Source of the DNA: Deltaproteobacteria bacterium
Lineage (GTDB): Bacteria > Desulfobacterota > Desulfuromonadia > Geobacterales > Pseudopelobacteraceae
Length of the DNA stretch: 64,000 nt
Assembly: GCA_021850095.1 (NCBI GenBank)
Contig: JAJZRX010000008.1
Coordinates: forward strand, 1-64,000
Direction of reading: 5' to 3'
Below the pieces are notes generated by a model. It saw only the letters and a program-made list of their open reading frames with translations, ran no database searches and was not told the DNA's origin. The position numbers and the translations under genes were made by a program. This document shows positions 1 through 9,917 of this stretch, in pieces; position 1 is the stretch's first letter; every line of letters starts with the position of its first letter.

Positions 1-11
1 AGGTTTGTTAG

Positions 12-416
12 ATGCTGACAAAAATTAATCACATCGGCGTAGCCGTCAAATCCCTGGAAGAGTCGCTACCGTTCTATCGTGATCACCTGGGCATGTCGTT
101 TGCAGGAATAGAAACTGTGGACGAGCAGAAGGTGAGGGTGGCCATGCTTCAGATCGGTGAATCAAAAATCGAACTGCTGGAACCGACCTCGGAGGACAGT
201 CCGGTAGCCAAGTTTCTTGAGAAAAACGGTTCTGGTATCCACCACATAGCTTACGAAGTTGAGGATATCGAGGCCGCCATAGCCAAGCTGACCGCCGAGG
301 GAGTCAGAATGATCGATCAAACCCCCCGCTGTGGCGCGCACGACACACGTATTGCATTTTTGCATCCCAAATCATCCGCCGGGGTGCTGACCGAACTTTG
401 CCAGTGCGGTCACTAG
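12..416 (+). CDS. mce: methylmalonyl-CoA epimerase (VOC/glyoxalase fold)
   Basis: 134 aa ORF; MLTKINHIGVAVKSLEESLPFYRDHLG...GIHHIAYEVEDIEAAIAKL is typical of the family. Confidence 0.9.
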   Translation: MLTKINHIGVAVKSLEESLPFYRDHLGMSFAGIETVDEQKVRVAMLQIGESKIELLEPTSEDSPVAKFLEKNGSGIHHIAYEVEDIEAAIAKLTAEGVRMIDQTPRCGAHDTRIAFLHPKSSAGVLTELCQCGH

Positions 417-490
417 ATTAAAATTCATTGAGTGAATTGCGGATAACCTATTACTTACAGACTGTTACAGCGTTTACACCTATTTTTTTC

Positions 491-518
491 TTGACTTACG
501 TTTGATTTGTTGTATATT
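491..518 (+). promoter_or_regulatory. putative sigma70 promoter for the porin gene (TTGACT-16-TATATT)
   Basis: Near-consensus hexamers at 491-496 and 513-518, upstream of a ~350 nt leader. Confidence 0.55.
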
Positions 519-879
519 GCGCGCACTCTAATAGAACAAAGTACTGAAACAAACGAACTCCATAAGTAGCTAACCGACTGATAACACTTGACTCCAGCCT
601 GCGCTGGTAGCAAAAACCGGGAGCGAAACACACTGTGAACGTTTCAGCGAAAAAAATAATGAATTATGCATTTATACCTTTGGGTGTTCGGACTGTTTTC
701 CGGATGTTCAGGGGTTTTTGTGTCTAAAGCAGCAAATTAGCTGGTTCTTTAAATGGCGGTTGATGTGCGTATCGGTGCCAAAATTACTTGAAAGGTGGTG
801 AGCCTCGGCAAGGAATTAAACTGACAATCACGTTGTTCGCAGTAGTATCACGCATCTTATAAAAATGAAGGAGGCACAC

Positions 880-2214
880 ATGAGTATCAAAAAAACAGTA
901 GCAATCGCAGCAGCAGCAGGGGCGCTGGCCGCTATCTCCGTACCCGCGATGGCATTGGAGAATGAGTTCCATGGTTCATATTACTTTGGCACTATCTTCT
1001 CTAACTACAATAATGGCGTCGCCGGCGTCAATTTTGTCCCCACTTTAAAAAAGCCCAAGATGAACAATTACTTTGAGCAGCGCGCCCGGATACAGTACAT
1101 TGCCAAGGCCAGTGACGATCTGAAACTTGTTACCCAGTTTGAAATTGATAACCAGTTCGGCAAGTCAACCGCCACAACAGCTACCAACAACAAGACCAAC
1201 GGTGTTGGCATTGATTCGGATGTCGTGAACATCGAAGTAAAACATGCCTATCTTGATTTCAACATTGGCAAAAACTTCAATACCAAGCTTGGTATCCAGC
1301 CTTACAAGGATACCCTCAAAGGTCTCTTTATTGATGCGGATATTCCTGGCATTACTACCACCACCGAGCTTGGCGCCTATACACTGGGTCTTGGGTTTAC
1401 CCGTCTGACCGATTCTCTCGCTCCGTTTAGTCAATCTACTGCTCATGCATTTCGTCTTGGTGAATTGAACCAGGATCTATTCATGTTGGACAACACCTTT
1501 GCTTTCACCAAAGACACCAAAGCTGCCCTCTCTTACTATTTCCTGGCTAACTACGCAACGGCAAATGCAAGAGACCTGAACCATACTTTTAGCCTCTCCG
1601 GCGAGACCAAAGTGGGTCCCGTTGCTCTGAGCGGTTTTGTTGCCAAGCAGTTAGGCAACAGTCGTACAGCAACCGGTGTTCGTGGCTCAAACAACGGCTG
1701 GGCTGCTAACGTGGCTGCCAAGGCGGCTGTTGGACCTGGCACTGCCCGTACCGGTTTCCTCTTTACCTCCGGTGACAACAACCCATCTGATGGCCATAAC
1801 AATGGCTGGGCTCCCACCACTGTTAACTCCTATAACGAAAGCGGCCTGGTGATCCTGACCCGCAACACCGCCAACAGCCCGGGCACCACCGACCAGTACA
1901 TCCGTCGCGCTATCACCAACCAGGCAGTTGCGTTCCTGGGCTATAACGCCAATCTGACCGACAAGCTTTTTGTTGACGGCGCTGTTGGCGCTGCATGGGT
2001 GCCTGCTTCTGCTGGCGCACCAAATAATAATGCCAGCGACTTCATGGGCACCGAGCTCGGCCTTACCACCGGCTATAAGCTCTACCCGAATCTGACCCTG
2101 CAGGCACAGGCCGGCTACATGATCCTGGGCGGCTACTATGCAGATTCTGCTGCTGGTGCTAAAGATCCGGAGAACCCCTACACCATGCGTCTCCAGGCAA
2201 AGTTTGCATTTTAA
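880..2214 (+). CDS. outer membrane porin-like protein
   Basis: Signal peptide MSIKKTVAIAAAAGALAAISVPAMA, beta-barrel-like repeats, terminal F (..RLQAKFAF); AAGGAGG Shine-Dalgarno favours ATG at 880 over 865. Confidence 0.75.
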   Translation: MSIKKTVAIAAAAGALAAISVPAMALENEFHGSYYFGTIFSNYNNGVAGVNFVPTLKKPKMNNYFEQRARIQYIAKASDDLKLVTQFEIDNQFGKSTATTATNNKTNGVGIDSDVVNIEVKHAYLDFNIGKNFNTKLGIQPYKDTLKGLFIDADIPGITTTTELGAYTLGLGFTRLTDSLAPFSQSTAHAFRLGELNQDLFMLDNTFAFTKDTKAALSYYFLANYATANARDLNHTFSLSGETKVGPVALSGFVAKQLGNSRTATGVRGSNNGWAANVAAKAAVGPGTARTGFLFTSGDNNPSDGHNNGWAPTTVNSYNESGLVILTRNTANSPGTTDQYIRRAITNQAVAFLGYNANLTDKLFVDGAVGAAWVPASAGAPNNNASDFMGTELGLTTGYKLYPNLTLQAQAGYMILGGYYADSAAGAKDPENPYTMRLQAKFAF

Positions 2215-2297
2215 TCGGATGATAGCCTGATGTCCGAAAGGGGGGGAGTAATTCCGCCCCACACCTTAACTTAAAACCAGCTTGAAGTAGTGGTGAG

Positions 2298-2330
2298 AAC
2301 GGCGACATGGAAACATGCCGCCGTTTTTAT
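2298..2330 (+). terminator. rho-independent terminator after the porin gene
   Basis: aacggcgacatggaaacatgccgccgttttta hairpin plus T tract. Confidence 0.65.
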
Positions 2331-2555
2331 TCTGTGCGGGCTGGAATGTACAGAAATCTTGCTTTTGCCTGGATGGCGGGGTTATTGATCTTTGCTGGAC
2401 AGGGAACGTGCTTGTTTCATTAGTACGGTAGTGAGTTGTGACAATATCAAGATTTATGTTGTAAGAGCACTGTGACTAGATCCGCGGAGAAATATTTGAG
2501 CAGGTGGGGCAGCGCAGTCTGTTGATTTTGAGCAATAAAGGATAACAGCGCAAAT

Positions 2556-2594
2556 AAGAAGGGCGGAGAGTTTGAAAACTCCCCGCCCCCTTGA
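2556..2594 (-). terminator. terminator-like hairpin downstream of the minus-strand porin
   Basis: aagggcggagagtttgaaaactccccgcccccttg inverted repeat just past the stop codon at 2616. Confidence 0.5.
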
Positions 2595-2615
2595 TTCTGT
2601 TACTTACTGACTGGT

Positions 2616-3866
2616 TTAGAAGAAGTAGAATGCGGCCAGACGGAATACGTTTGCTGTACCGATATTGTGTGTGCCTGCTGCTGGGCGGCCATAGGCAGTT
2701 TCCAGATGCTGATACTCTGTCATGACACGGACAGCGGCGTTCAGATCGTACGAAAGATTGGTGTAAAACTGCTCATGATATTTCTGGAAATCCGTTGCTG
2801 CGTAGTTGGCATAATTGATAGCACCTCTTCTGCCGTAGCCGGCAGTGATCCCCAGTTCCTGCGTCGGGTAGAAGATTAGCTGGGCGCCCAGGCCATAGCC
2901 TTTGGCGGGGTTGGGTTCGGCTGATGCCGAGTTGTAGGTCGTGCCAGCAGTTGCAGAGTTAAAGGCCATATTGGCGGCCTGATAGATCTGGCCTTCCAGA
3001 GACATGGTCATGGCGCGGCTCTTGCCGTCTGATGACCTCAGAATTGGTACAAAGGCGTAGGCTCCGTAACCGTAAGAATCAACAGTCCTGTTTGTTGCCG
3101 GCGCAGCAGCAACTTTTGCATTGCCGTACAGACCGAAGACGCCCAATGTCAGGGGCTTCATGGGCAGGCCAAAGTAGCCGGGGGCTGTGCCCAGGGCCTT
3201 GCTGGTGAACATGACCTGGCCGGCGCCATTGACGGTAGCGCCATAGGTAGTACTGGCGGCCGTGTTGTTATTGCCGTTCTGATTGGGATCCTGCACGCCA
3301 ACCACCAGGCTGAGGGCGTTATCGGCATTGAGGTTGATCTTCTGGGTTACGCGGATCTGCGGGACGCGCGGATTATTCGGGGCACCGGTAACGGCGCCGG
3401 AACGGAAGTCAACCGTTGATGCTGTAAAAGGTCCAAAAATATCCCAGTTCTGGCCGAAGATTACCTGGGTGTTGGCCCAGTCCAGCGAACCGTAGGCCAA
3501 GCGCATGCGGAACTGGGGGCTCTCGGGAGCGGCAGAGGTGTCACCGTAGAAGTCACCCTCTATCAGGGCGCTGGTCTTGGCGCCCATCAGTTCAGGACCA
3601 CTGGCCTTGAACCAGAGGCGCGACTGGCGTGCGGTAAAAATGGATTGCTCCTGTTTTCCTGCCGCGGAACCGCTCTTGGCGATTGCGCCGGACCCAGGCG
3701 TCAAGCCGCCACTATTGCCGAAGTTTACGGAGTTGTAGGCATAGTCAAGCTTCACAAAACCGCCAATTGCGAGGTCAAACTTGCTGGTGACCGGTGCCGC
3801 AAAGGCCATTACCGGTACTGAACAGAGCAGAGCTGCACAGATACTGCTGGATAGTCGTTTTTTCAT
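2616..3866 (-). CDS. outer membrane porin-like protein
   Basis: Signal peptide MKKRLSSSICAALLCSVPVMAFA, C-terminal aromatic ...FRLAAFYFF; SD gaaggag before ATG 3866. Confidence 0.75.
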   Translation of the reverse strand: MKKRLSSSICAALLCSVPVMAFAAPVTSKFDLAIGGFVKLDYAYNSVNFGNSGGLTPGSGAIAKSGSAAGKQEQSIFTARQSRLWFKASGPELMGAKTSALIEGDFYGDTSAAPESPQFRMRLAYGSLDWANTQVIFGQNWDIFGPFTASTVDFRSGAVTGAPNNPRVPQIRVTQKINLNADNALSLVVGVQDPNQNGNNNTAASTTYGATVNGAGQVMFTSKALGTAPGYFGLPMKPLTLGVFGLYGNAKVAAAPATNRTVDSYGYGAYAFVPILRSSDGKSRAMTMSLEGQIYQAANMAFNSATAGTTYNSASAEPNPAKGYGLGAQLIFYPTQELGITAGYGRRGAINYANYAATDFQKYHEQFYTNLSYDLNAAVRVMTEYQHLETAYGRPAAGTHNIGTANVFRLAAFYFF

Positions 3867-3985
3867 TGAGTGTCTCCTTCGTGTCATTGTAGTTCAGAAC
3901 GAGTTGTGCCCACATTCAAATTCAAATTACATGTAAAGCCGTGCAATACGCTGCTGCAACCTCCTTTCATTTAAAACGTGGTAAA

Positions 3986-4957
3986 TCATTGCACTGCTAT
4001 GATGTCGGTGGGGTATACTTGAAAGCCATCCTTTACCGCAGCAGTCGCCCCGTTCGATCCAACAAAACCGGTTATCACCACGCTCCCCATGACAGTTCCC
4101 GGAGCAAAACCGAGTCCCGGGACAATCTTTCCGCCGCGCAGGACGTTCAGTTCCTGGCCCAGGTTGACACCGGCGTCGTGGCCGGCATTGATATAGATTT
4201 TACCGGCTTCAATTGCCACGATTTTGGCATACCAGGGGAGTTGCGCAATCGCTTCGCGTGACCGATCGGCAAGCGTTGCCATTGATGCCGCAACGGCACT
4301 GTTCATGGCAACAGAATCTTTTGCATCATAGGCCGGTATGATTGAATCAGCCTTGCTGATCAATCCCGCCCCCATGCCGTCATAGATTTCGACCGACAGG
4401 AATTTGCCAGATCCGAGTCCATCCGGAGCGGATACAAACAACGACACGTTTACACCTAGATCCTGCCAGGCCTTGGCGGCATAGGCAGCACGTTCGTCTC
4501 TGGACAAGAGTTTATCCGCTGCCGCTTCGGGAGCAATGGATATGACGGGGGATCCTGGCAATACGCGCAGCTTTTCCTTTAATGGGATGGAAAGCTGGCT
4601 GTGGCCTGTTTCCAGTACAGCAGCTCGACTTCGCATACCGCTGGTAAATGGCTTTGCCGCAACAGCTACCGCAGGGAACGCAGGTACGGGAGTTGAACTT
4701 TGCTGAACGGTTCCGTCTGCCTGATTATTCGTTACTGAATCGTAGGCCTTTTTGATTACCTCGCTGCCGCGTGGCGGGCCATTATCCACAGCGCTCTTCG
4801 GTACCCAGATGGTGGCGGGGGCGTCTCGCGACATGGTGAAGGCCGGATTGCTTATCTCCACGTATTCCGAAGATGAACGGTCATCATTTGCCTTGGTTCC
4901 GGCGCAGGCCGTCAGGGAAAGCACAAGTGGAAGAATAAAATAATTATTAACTCGCAA
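3986..4957 (-). CDS. putative lipoprotein of unknown function
   Basis: Signal peptide with lipobox LSLTACAG; 323 aa. Confidence 0.6.
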   Translation of the reverse strand: MRVNNYFILPLVLSLTACAGTKANDDRSSSEYVEISNPAFTMSRDAPATIWVPKSAVDNGPPRGSEVIKKAYDSVTNNQADGTVQQSSTPVPAFPAVAVAAKPFTSGMRSRAAVLETGHSQLSIPLKEKLRVLPGSPVISIAPEAAADKLLSRDERAAYAAKAWQDLGVNVSLFVSAPDGLGSGKFLSVEIYDGMGAGLISKADSIIPAYDAKDSVAMNSAVAASMATLADRSREAIAQLPWYAKIVAIEAGKIYINAGHDAGVNLGQELNVLRGGKIVPGLGFAPGTVMGSVVITGFVGSNGATAAVKDGFQVYPTDIIAVQ

Positions 4958-5275
4958 AGAACACTCCTTTTAACATTTAGTAGTAGGAAATTATTTTTCT
5001 GCGTTTTTTGGCAAGAAAACAACATCGCAACGCACTATTTGTTTTATCCGGGTTAGGATTGAAATAGACTCCGAGCTCAATTGTTTGCACAAAAATAAAA
5101 CAGTGTCATGCAATAGCATATAAAGAGATTTGTTTCTTACCGAATCGCGAGATCAATGTCAATAATTTAGATAATAAAAGCGTAAACACGATAATTGATA
5201 TGAAAAACAGCGTTTGTTTTTGACGTGTGGGGAGTGCCGTGGTTCTCTCTGGAATAAATCTCTTAAGGATACCTC

Positions 5276-6197
5276 GTGTAGTGCTATTCTACCGCAACCT
5301 GTAATGACATACTCTGTCTGATGTGTATGGTACCATCGCGGTAGGGAGGGTATATCATGAAAAAGAACCATATACAGTTGCAAAAAGGCCTGAGTTTAAA
5401 CCAGTTTATAGCTTCTTATGGCACCGAAGAGCTATGTGGGGCTTTTCTGGAGAAGTCACGCTGGACAGAAGGGTACAGCTGTCAAAAGTGTGGTTGTGCG
5501 CATCCATATGTTTACTGGAAGAAAACCGTGAAAGTTTTCCAGTGTAGCGCCTGCAGAAAACAGGTGACGTTGACCGAAAATACGATCTTTCACTCTACGA
5601 AATTATCCCTGGTCCAGTGGTACCAAGCTATGTATGAACGAGAAATCACAACTAAACTTTCCGGCAGTGTTGAAATTGACGATGCCTATTTCGGAGGAGA
5701 ACTCCGGGATGGCAAAGTCGGCCGTGGTTTTGAGAACCAAGATCCCCTTTATTCCAGCGTTCCAGACCAATGCCAGTAACAACTCAATTTATGCAGTCTT
5801 TCACCAGGTCAAGAATTTCAGCCTATCCGAGGTCAAATCTTGGGTACAGCAATCTTTGGTTCACGACACTCTTGTCGTTTCCGATGGTCTCAACTGCTTT
5901 AAAGCGGTAACTAAAGCAGATTGCGATCATCAACAAGTAGTTGTCGGCAGCAAGCGCAAGAGCGTTGATATGGAATGTTTTTTCTGGATCAACACCATAC
6001 TTGGTAATTTAAAAACAGCCATTACAGGCACTAAATCATGCGTTTGACTTTAAAAAGCACGGATTTTGCTCTCTCGGCGAGTATCAATACCGATTTAACC
6101 GCAGTTTCAATCTGGCGTCTATGTTCCTGTTTGCTGCCACCCATACAGGGGCTTGGCCAGAGAGGCTTTTACGCCTTGCGGAAGAATAGCACTTCTT
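5276..6197. mobile_element. degenerate IS1595-family (ISXO2-like) insertion sequence
   Basis: Terminal inverted repeats gtagtgctattctaccgcaa (left) and ttgcggaagaatagcacttct (right) flank transposase fragments. Confidence 0.75.
5357..6190 (+). pseudogene. IS1595/ISXO2-like transposase, frameshifted
   Basis: Overlapping ORFs 5357-5779 (Zn ribbon CQKCGCAHPY...FQCSACRKQVTLTENTIFHSTKLSL..VEIDDAYFGGE) and 5634-6047; the frame is broken in several places. Confidence 0.8.
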
Positions 6198-6266
6198 CTC
6201 AGCCTTTTCTTTGACGATTGCCAAGAGCTGTGATAAATTCCTCCCTCGAAATTACGGGAGTCAATT

Positions 6267-6566
6267 ATGCAAAAGGAACATCTTGAAATACTGCTTGAAT
6301 CGATTGACAGTAAATTTCAGGTTACACTGGAAGCCTTTCAGTCACTCAATCAAAAGATCGATACCAAGATTGATGAACTACGGAGTGAGCTGAAGCAGGA
6401 CATTGCTGTTGTTGATAGTAAGGTGATGGGATTGAGCAAGCGTCTGGATTCAGTTGAAGAACGCCTCTCAAATGAGATAGCAGAAGTTCGTGCCGATCTA
6501 GCTGCTCACCGTAACAATACCGAACTGCATCACGCGCCGCCAAAGCACCCGTTGAAAAGAGCTTAA
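6267..6566 (+). CDS. small predicted coiled-coil protein
   Basis: 99 aa, heptad-like; 5 bp upstream of parA. Confidence 0.5.
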   Translation: MQKEHLEILLESIDSKFQVTLEAFQSLNQKIDTKIDELRSELKQDIAVVDSKVMGLSKRLDSVEERLSNEIAEVRADLAAHRNNTELHHAPPKHPLKRA

Positions 6567-6571
6567 TTCCC

Positions 6572-7354
6572 TTGAATCCTAAATCCAAAACCATCTGTAT
6601 AGCCAATCAGAAGGGCGGCGTCGGCAAAACTACCACCGCTGTCAACCTGGCCGCTTCACTGGCGGCGGCCGAGCGGCCTACGCTTCTGGTCGATATCGAT
6701 CCCCAGGGCAATGCCACCAGCGGTGTCGGTATAGACAAGGCCGCTTTGCGCCACACAGTCTACGACGTTCTGATTAATGGCGCCGATCCGAAAGAGATCA
6801 TTCTGGATACTGGCCAGCCCTATCTGCATATTCTGCCGTCGAATTCCGACCTGGCAGGGGCCGAGCTGGAGCTGATCACTGAAACCGGCCGGGAGCAAAA
6901 GCTCAAGTTTGCGCTGACAGCGCTGACGGATCAGTACCGCTATATCATTATCGATTGCCCCCCCTCGCTGAATCTGCTGACAATCAACGCCATGACCGCC
7001 GCCAACTCGGTCCTGATACCGCTACAGTGCGAGTTCTACGCCATGGAGGGGCTTTCCCAGATCCTGCAGACTATCCGCCTGATCCAGAAAGGACTGAACC
7101 CCTTCATGGTCATTGAGGGGATTCTGCTGACCATGTTCGACGCGCGCGGCAATCTGGGCAAGGAAGTGGCGGCTGAAATCCGCACCCATTTCTCGGAGCA
7201 GGTCTTTGAGTCGGTCATACCGCGCAATGTGCGCTTGGCCGAGGCTCCAAGCCATGGCAAGCCGATCATGTATTACGATATCACCTCGCGCGGCGCTGCC
7301 AGTTATATGCAGCTGGCCCGTGAGATTATGAAAAGGGAGGCAGCCAATGGCTAA
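6572..7354 (+). CDS. parA: ParA/Soj family chromosome partitioning ATPase
   Basis: Deviant Walker A KGGVGKTTTAVNLAASLA, DIDPQGNATSG; TTG or alternative start. Confidence 0.93.
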   Translation: MNPKSKTICIANQKGGVGKTTTAVNLAASLAAAERPTLLVDIDPQGNATSGVGIDKAALRHTVYDVLINGADPKEIILDTGQPYLHILPSNSDLAGAELELITETGREQKLKFALTALTDQYRYIIIDCPPSLNLLTINAMTAANSVLIPLQCEFYAMEGLSQILQTIRLIQKGLNPFMVIEGILLTMFDARGNLGKEVAAEIRTHFSEQVFESVIPRNVRLAEAPSHGKPIMYYDITSRGAASYMQLAREIMKREAANG

Positions 7355-8201
7355 ATTAGGTGGCCTCGGCAAGGGGATGGCAGCGTTGCTGCAGGTGACT
7401 GAAGTGGTCGACGAGACGAAAAAGTATTTCGTCTGTCCGATCGAGCAGATCCGCCCCAACCGCAATCAGCCGCGCAAGCATTTTGCGCCGGAAAAGCTGG
7501 AAGAACTGGCCGCATCTATCCGAGAAAAAGGCATTATTCAGCCGCTGGTGGTAACCAAAAAAGAAGACCACTACCAGATCATTGCCGGCGAACGCCGCTG
7601 GCGCGCCGCGCAGAAAGCCGGACTGCACGAGATTCCGGTGGTCATTCGTGAGGCCACTCCGGATGCGGTCATGGAGCTGGCGCTGATCGAAAATATTCAG
7701 CGTCAGGATCTGAACGCGATTGAAGAAGCCCAGGCCTACCGCTCGCTGGTGGAGCAATTCAGTATTTCCCAGGATGATGTGGCCAAGCGGGTCGGCAAAA
7801 ACCGGTCAACGGTAACCAACTCGCTGCGCTTGCTGAAGCTGCCGGAGAATATCCAGCGCGATATCGTGGAGGAACGGCTCAGTATGGGGCACGCCCGCGC
7901 CCTGCTGTCTCTGGATTGTCCTGAGTCTGTGGAAAAGGCCCGCCATGAAATCCTGCAGCGTCAATTGAGCGTCCGTGCCACTGAAGAGCTTGTCAGAAAG
8001 CTGAAGGTAAATCCGCACCCGGCGCCGGCCAAGCGCATGCAGCAGCCGGATCTGCTGATGACGGCTCTGGAGGAGCAGCTTCAGAAACGATTCCAGTCCC
8101 GAGTCGCCATTCGCAAGCTTGGGGCCAAAGGTGGGCGTCTTGAAATTCATTTCAATGATTCCGATGAATTAACCCGCATTGTCGACCTGCTTGAAATCTG
8201 A
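7347..8201 (+). CDS. parB: ParB/Spo0J family partition protein
   Basis: IRPNRNQPRKHF...IIAGERRWRAAQKAGL..ALIENIQRQDLNAIEEA. Confidence 0.93.
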   Translation: MAKLGGLGKGMAALLQVTEVVDETKKYFVCPIEQIRPNRNQPRKHFAPEKLEELAASIREKGIIQPLVVTKKEDHYQIIAGERRWRAAQKAGLHEIPVVIREATPDAVMELALIENIQRQDLNAIEEAQAYRSLVEQFSISQDDVAKRVGKNRSTVTNSLRLLKLPENIQRDIVEERLSMGHARALLSLDCPESVEKARHEILQRQLSVRATEELVRKLKVNPHPAPAKRMQQPDLLMTALEEQLQKRFQSRVAIRKLGAKGGRLEIHFNDSDELTRIVDLLEI

Positions 8202-8236
8202 AAAATCTGGAAAAATATCAAAATTACTCAAATATC

Positions 8237-8264
8237 TTGACAGTCCGGCAATTGCTGTGATACT
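8237..8264 (+). promoter_or_regulatory. putative promoter of the atp cluster (TTGACA-16-GATACT)
   Basis: ttgacagtccggcaattgctgtgatact, about 65 bp upstream of atpF' start. Confidence 0.5.
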
Positions 8265-8330
8265 TAGTCGCTGTTTAAACCCATTCGTGGGATACGGTAT
8301 ACAATTCAGCATGCCTGCAAGGGGTAGGTC

Positions 8331-8756
8331 GTGATAGAACTAAATTTGGCATTCTTCGTACAGCTGGTAAACTTCGGGATACTGGTCCTTGTCCTCAATA
8401 TTTTCCTTTTCAAACCGATTCGCAAGGTCTTGGCCGATCGACGCACTGTGATCGATTCCGCTCGCGAAAAGGCGGCATCGGTTGATGAGCAGGTTCAGGC
8501 CAAGATGGCTCAATACGAGGCTCGTTTGCGCGATGCCAAGGCTGAAGCGGGTGCCCGTCGCGCCGAAGCGCTCAAGCAGGCACAGGCTGAAGAAACTGCC
8601 CTGCTTGAGAAAGCGCGCAGCGAGGCGACCGGTTCACTGGCAGCGATCCGCGCAAAGATTGCCAAAGAGGCTGGCGATGCCCGCCAGCTGTTGAAAACAC
8701 AGGCCGAAACACTGTCCGGTGATATCTGTGAGAAAATCCTCGGGAGGAGCCTGTAA
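8331..8756 (+). CDS. atpF': ATP synthase F0 subunit b'
   Basis: Short N-terminal TM segment (NFGILVLVLNIFLFKPIRKVL) and long charged helix; adjacent to a second b subunit. Confidence 0.8.
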   Translation: MIELNLAFFVQLVNFGILVLVLNIFLFKPIRKVLADRRTVIDSAREKAASVDEQVQAKMAQYEARLRDAKAEAGARRAEALKQAQAEETALLEKARSEATGSLAAIRAKIAKEAGDARQLLKTQAETLSGDICEKILGRSL

Positions 8757-8758
8757 TT

Positions 8759-9370
8759 ATGTTGATGGTATCCGATCGTACAAAAAAGGTTGTCTACGCA
8801 CTGTCGTTCATCGCCCTGGTTCTGTGTGTGGCTGATGCCGGTTTCGCGTCAGAGGCGGGCGGTGGAGCGCATCATCCCGATAGCGGCGCCCAGATGAAAG
8901 ATTTTGGCTGGAGGGTTTTCAATTTTGTCGTGTTGGTGGGAATTCTGGTTTTCGCCCTCAAGAAAGCCGATGTCAAGGGGTCGCTGGCAGCCCGTCAGGT
9001 TGAGATCGAGAAAAGTTTAAAAGACGCAGAAACGGCCCGCGATGCAGCCGAGGCGAAATTGCGCGAATACAGCGGCAAGCTCGATCAGGCTTCCCGGGAA
9101 ATTGATGAACTGCACGCGGCAATCATTCGTGAAGGTGAGCAGGAGAAGGCCCGCATTGTAGCTGAAGCCAAGGTGGCGGCTGAAAAGATAGTTGCCCAGG
9201 CTGCGCTGTCGGCAGAGCAGGAAACTCTCAAGGCCCGCAATGAGCTGCGCATAGAGGCGGCTCGCCTGGCAGTTGAAATTGCGTCCGGTAAATTGAGCGG
9301 TTCGATACAGAAGAACGACCACGACAGGTTTGTCGGTGAATATCTTGACAAGGTGGTACAGATCCAGTGA
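8759..9370 (+). CDS. atpF: ATP synthase F0 subunit b
   Basis: Hydrophobic N-terminus then coiled coil; directly upstream of atpH. Confidence 0.85.
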   Translation: MLMVSDRTKKVVYALSFIALVLCVADAGFASEAGGGAHHPDSGAQMKDFGWRVFNFVVLVGILVFALKKADVKGSLAARQVEIEKSLKDAETARDAAEAKLREYSGKLDQASREIDELHAAIIREGEQEKARIVAEAKVAAEKIVAQAALSAEQETLKARNELRIEAARLAVEIASGKLSGSIQKNDHDRFVGEYLDKVVQIQ

Positions 9371-9909
9371 TCAATAACACGATTGCGAGACGATATGCCA
9401 AGGCTCTGGTTCAGCTTGGCTCGGAGGGTGGTCTGGTGGATCGCTTCCGTGAAGAGTTGGCTGCCATTGATCGTCTGTTTGCCGGCAATGCCGAGCTGCG
9501 CGCCGCTTTTGGTGACCCGGCTCTGACGCTGGAGCAGAAGAAGTCCATTATGAAAGAGCTGGTTGCCAAGTCGGCCTGCTCCGAGCTGGTTGGCAACTTC
9601 CTGCTTCTTTTAGTGGATAAAAACCGAACCGCTTTTCTTGGTCAGATCGTGCAGACCTATGAAAAGCTGGCCGACGAGTTTTCCGGTGTGATTCGCCCGG
9701 TGATCAGGAGTGCTTTTACGTTGGATGCCGCCCAGGTTGCGGCAATTCAAGCTGCGCTGGAAAAGAAGACCGGTAAGAAAGTGGTTCCGCAGGTGCAGGT
9801 GGATGCATCTCTTCTGGGTGGTGTTGTGACCCAGATTGGTGATACCGCCTATGACAGCAGTGTCAAAACCCAGCTTAAACGGATTCAAGATATATTACAG
9901 AAGGGGTAG
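9367..9909 (+). CDS. atpH: ATP synthase F1 subunit delta
   Basis: [17 protein letters not shown]...; position in cluster. Confidence 0.92.
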   Translation: MINNTIARRYAKALVQLGSEGGLVDRFREELAAIDRLFAGNAELRAAFGDPALTLEQKKSIMKELVAKSACSELVGNFLLLLVDKNRTAFLGQIVQTYEKLADEFSGVIRPVIRSAFTLDAAQVAAIQAALEKKTGKKVVPQVQVDASLLGGVVTQIGDTAYDSSVKTQLKRIQDILQKG

Positions 9910-9917
9910 GAGTTTCC

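Noticed and set aside
519-864. GEMM/c-di-GMP riboswitch in the porin leader
   Set aside because: A ggtagcaaaaaccgggagcg stretch looked superficially similar but lacks the conserved GEMM tetraloop/receptor arrangement.
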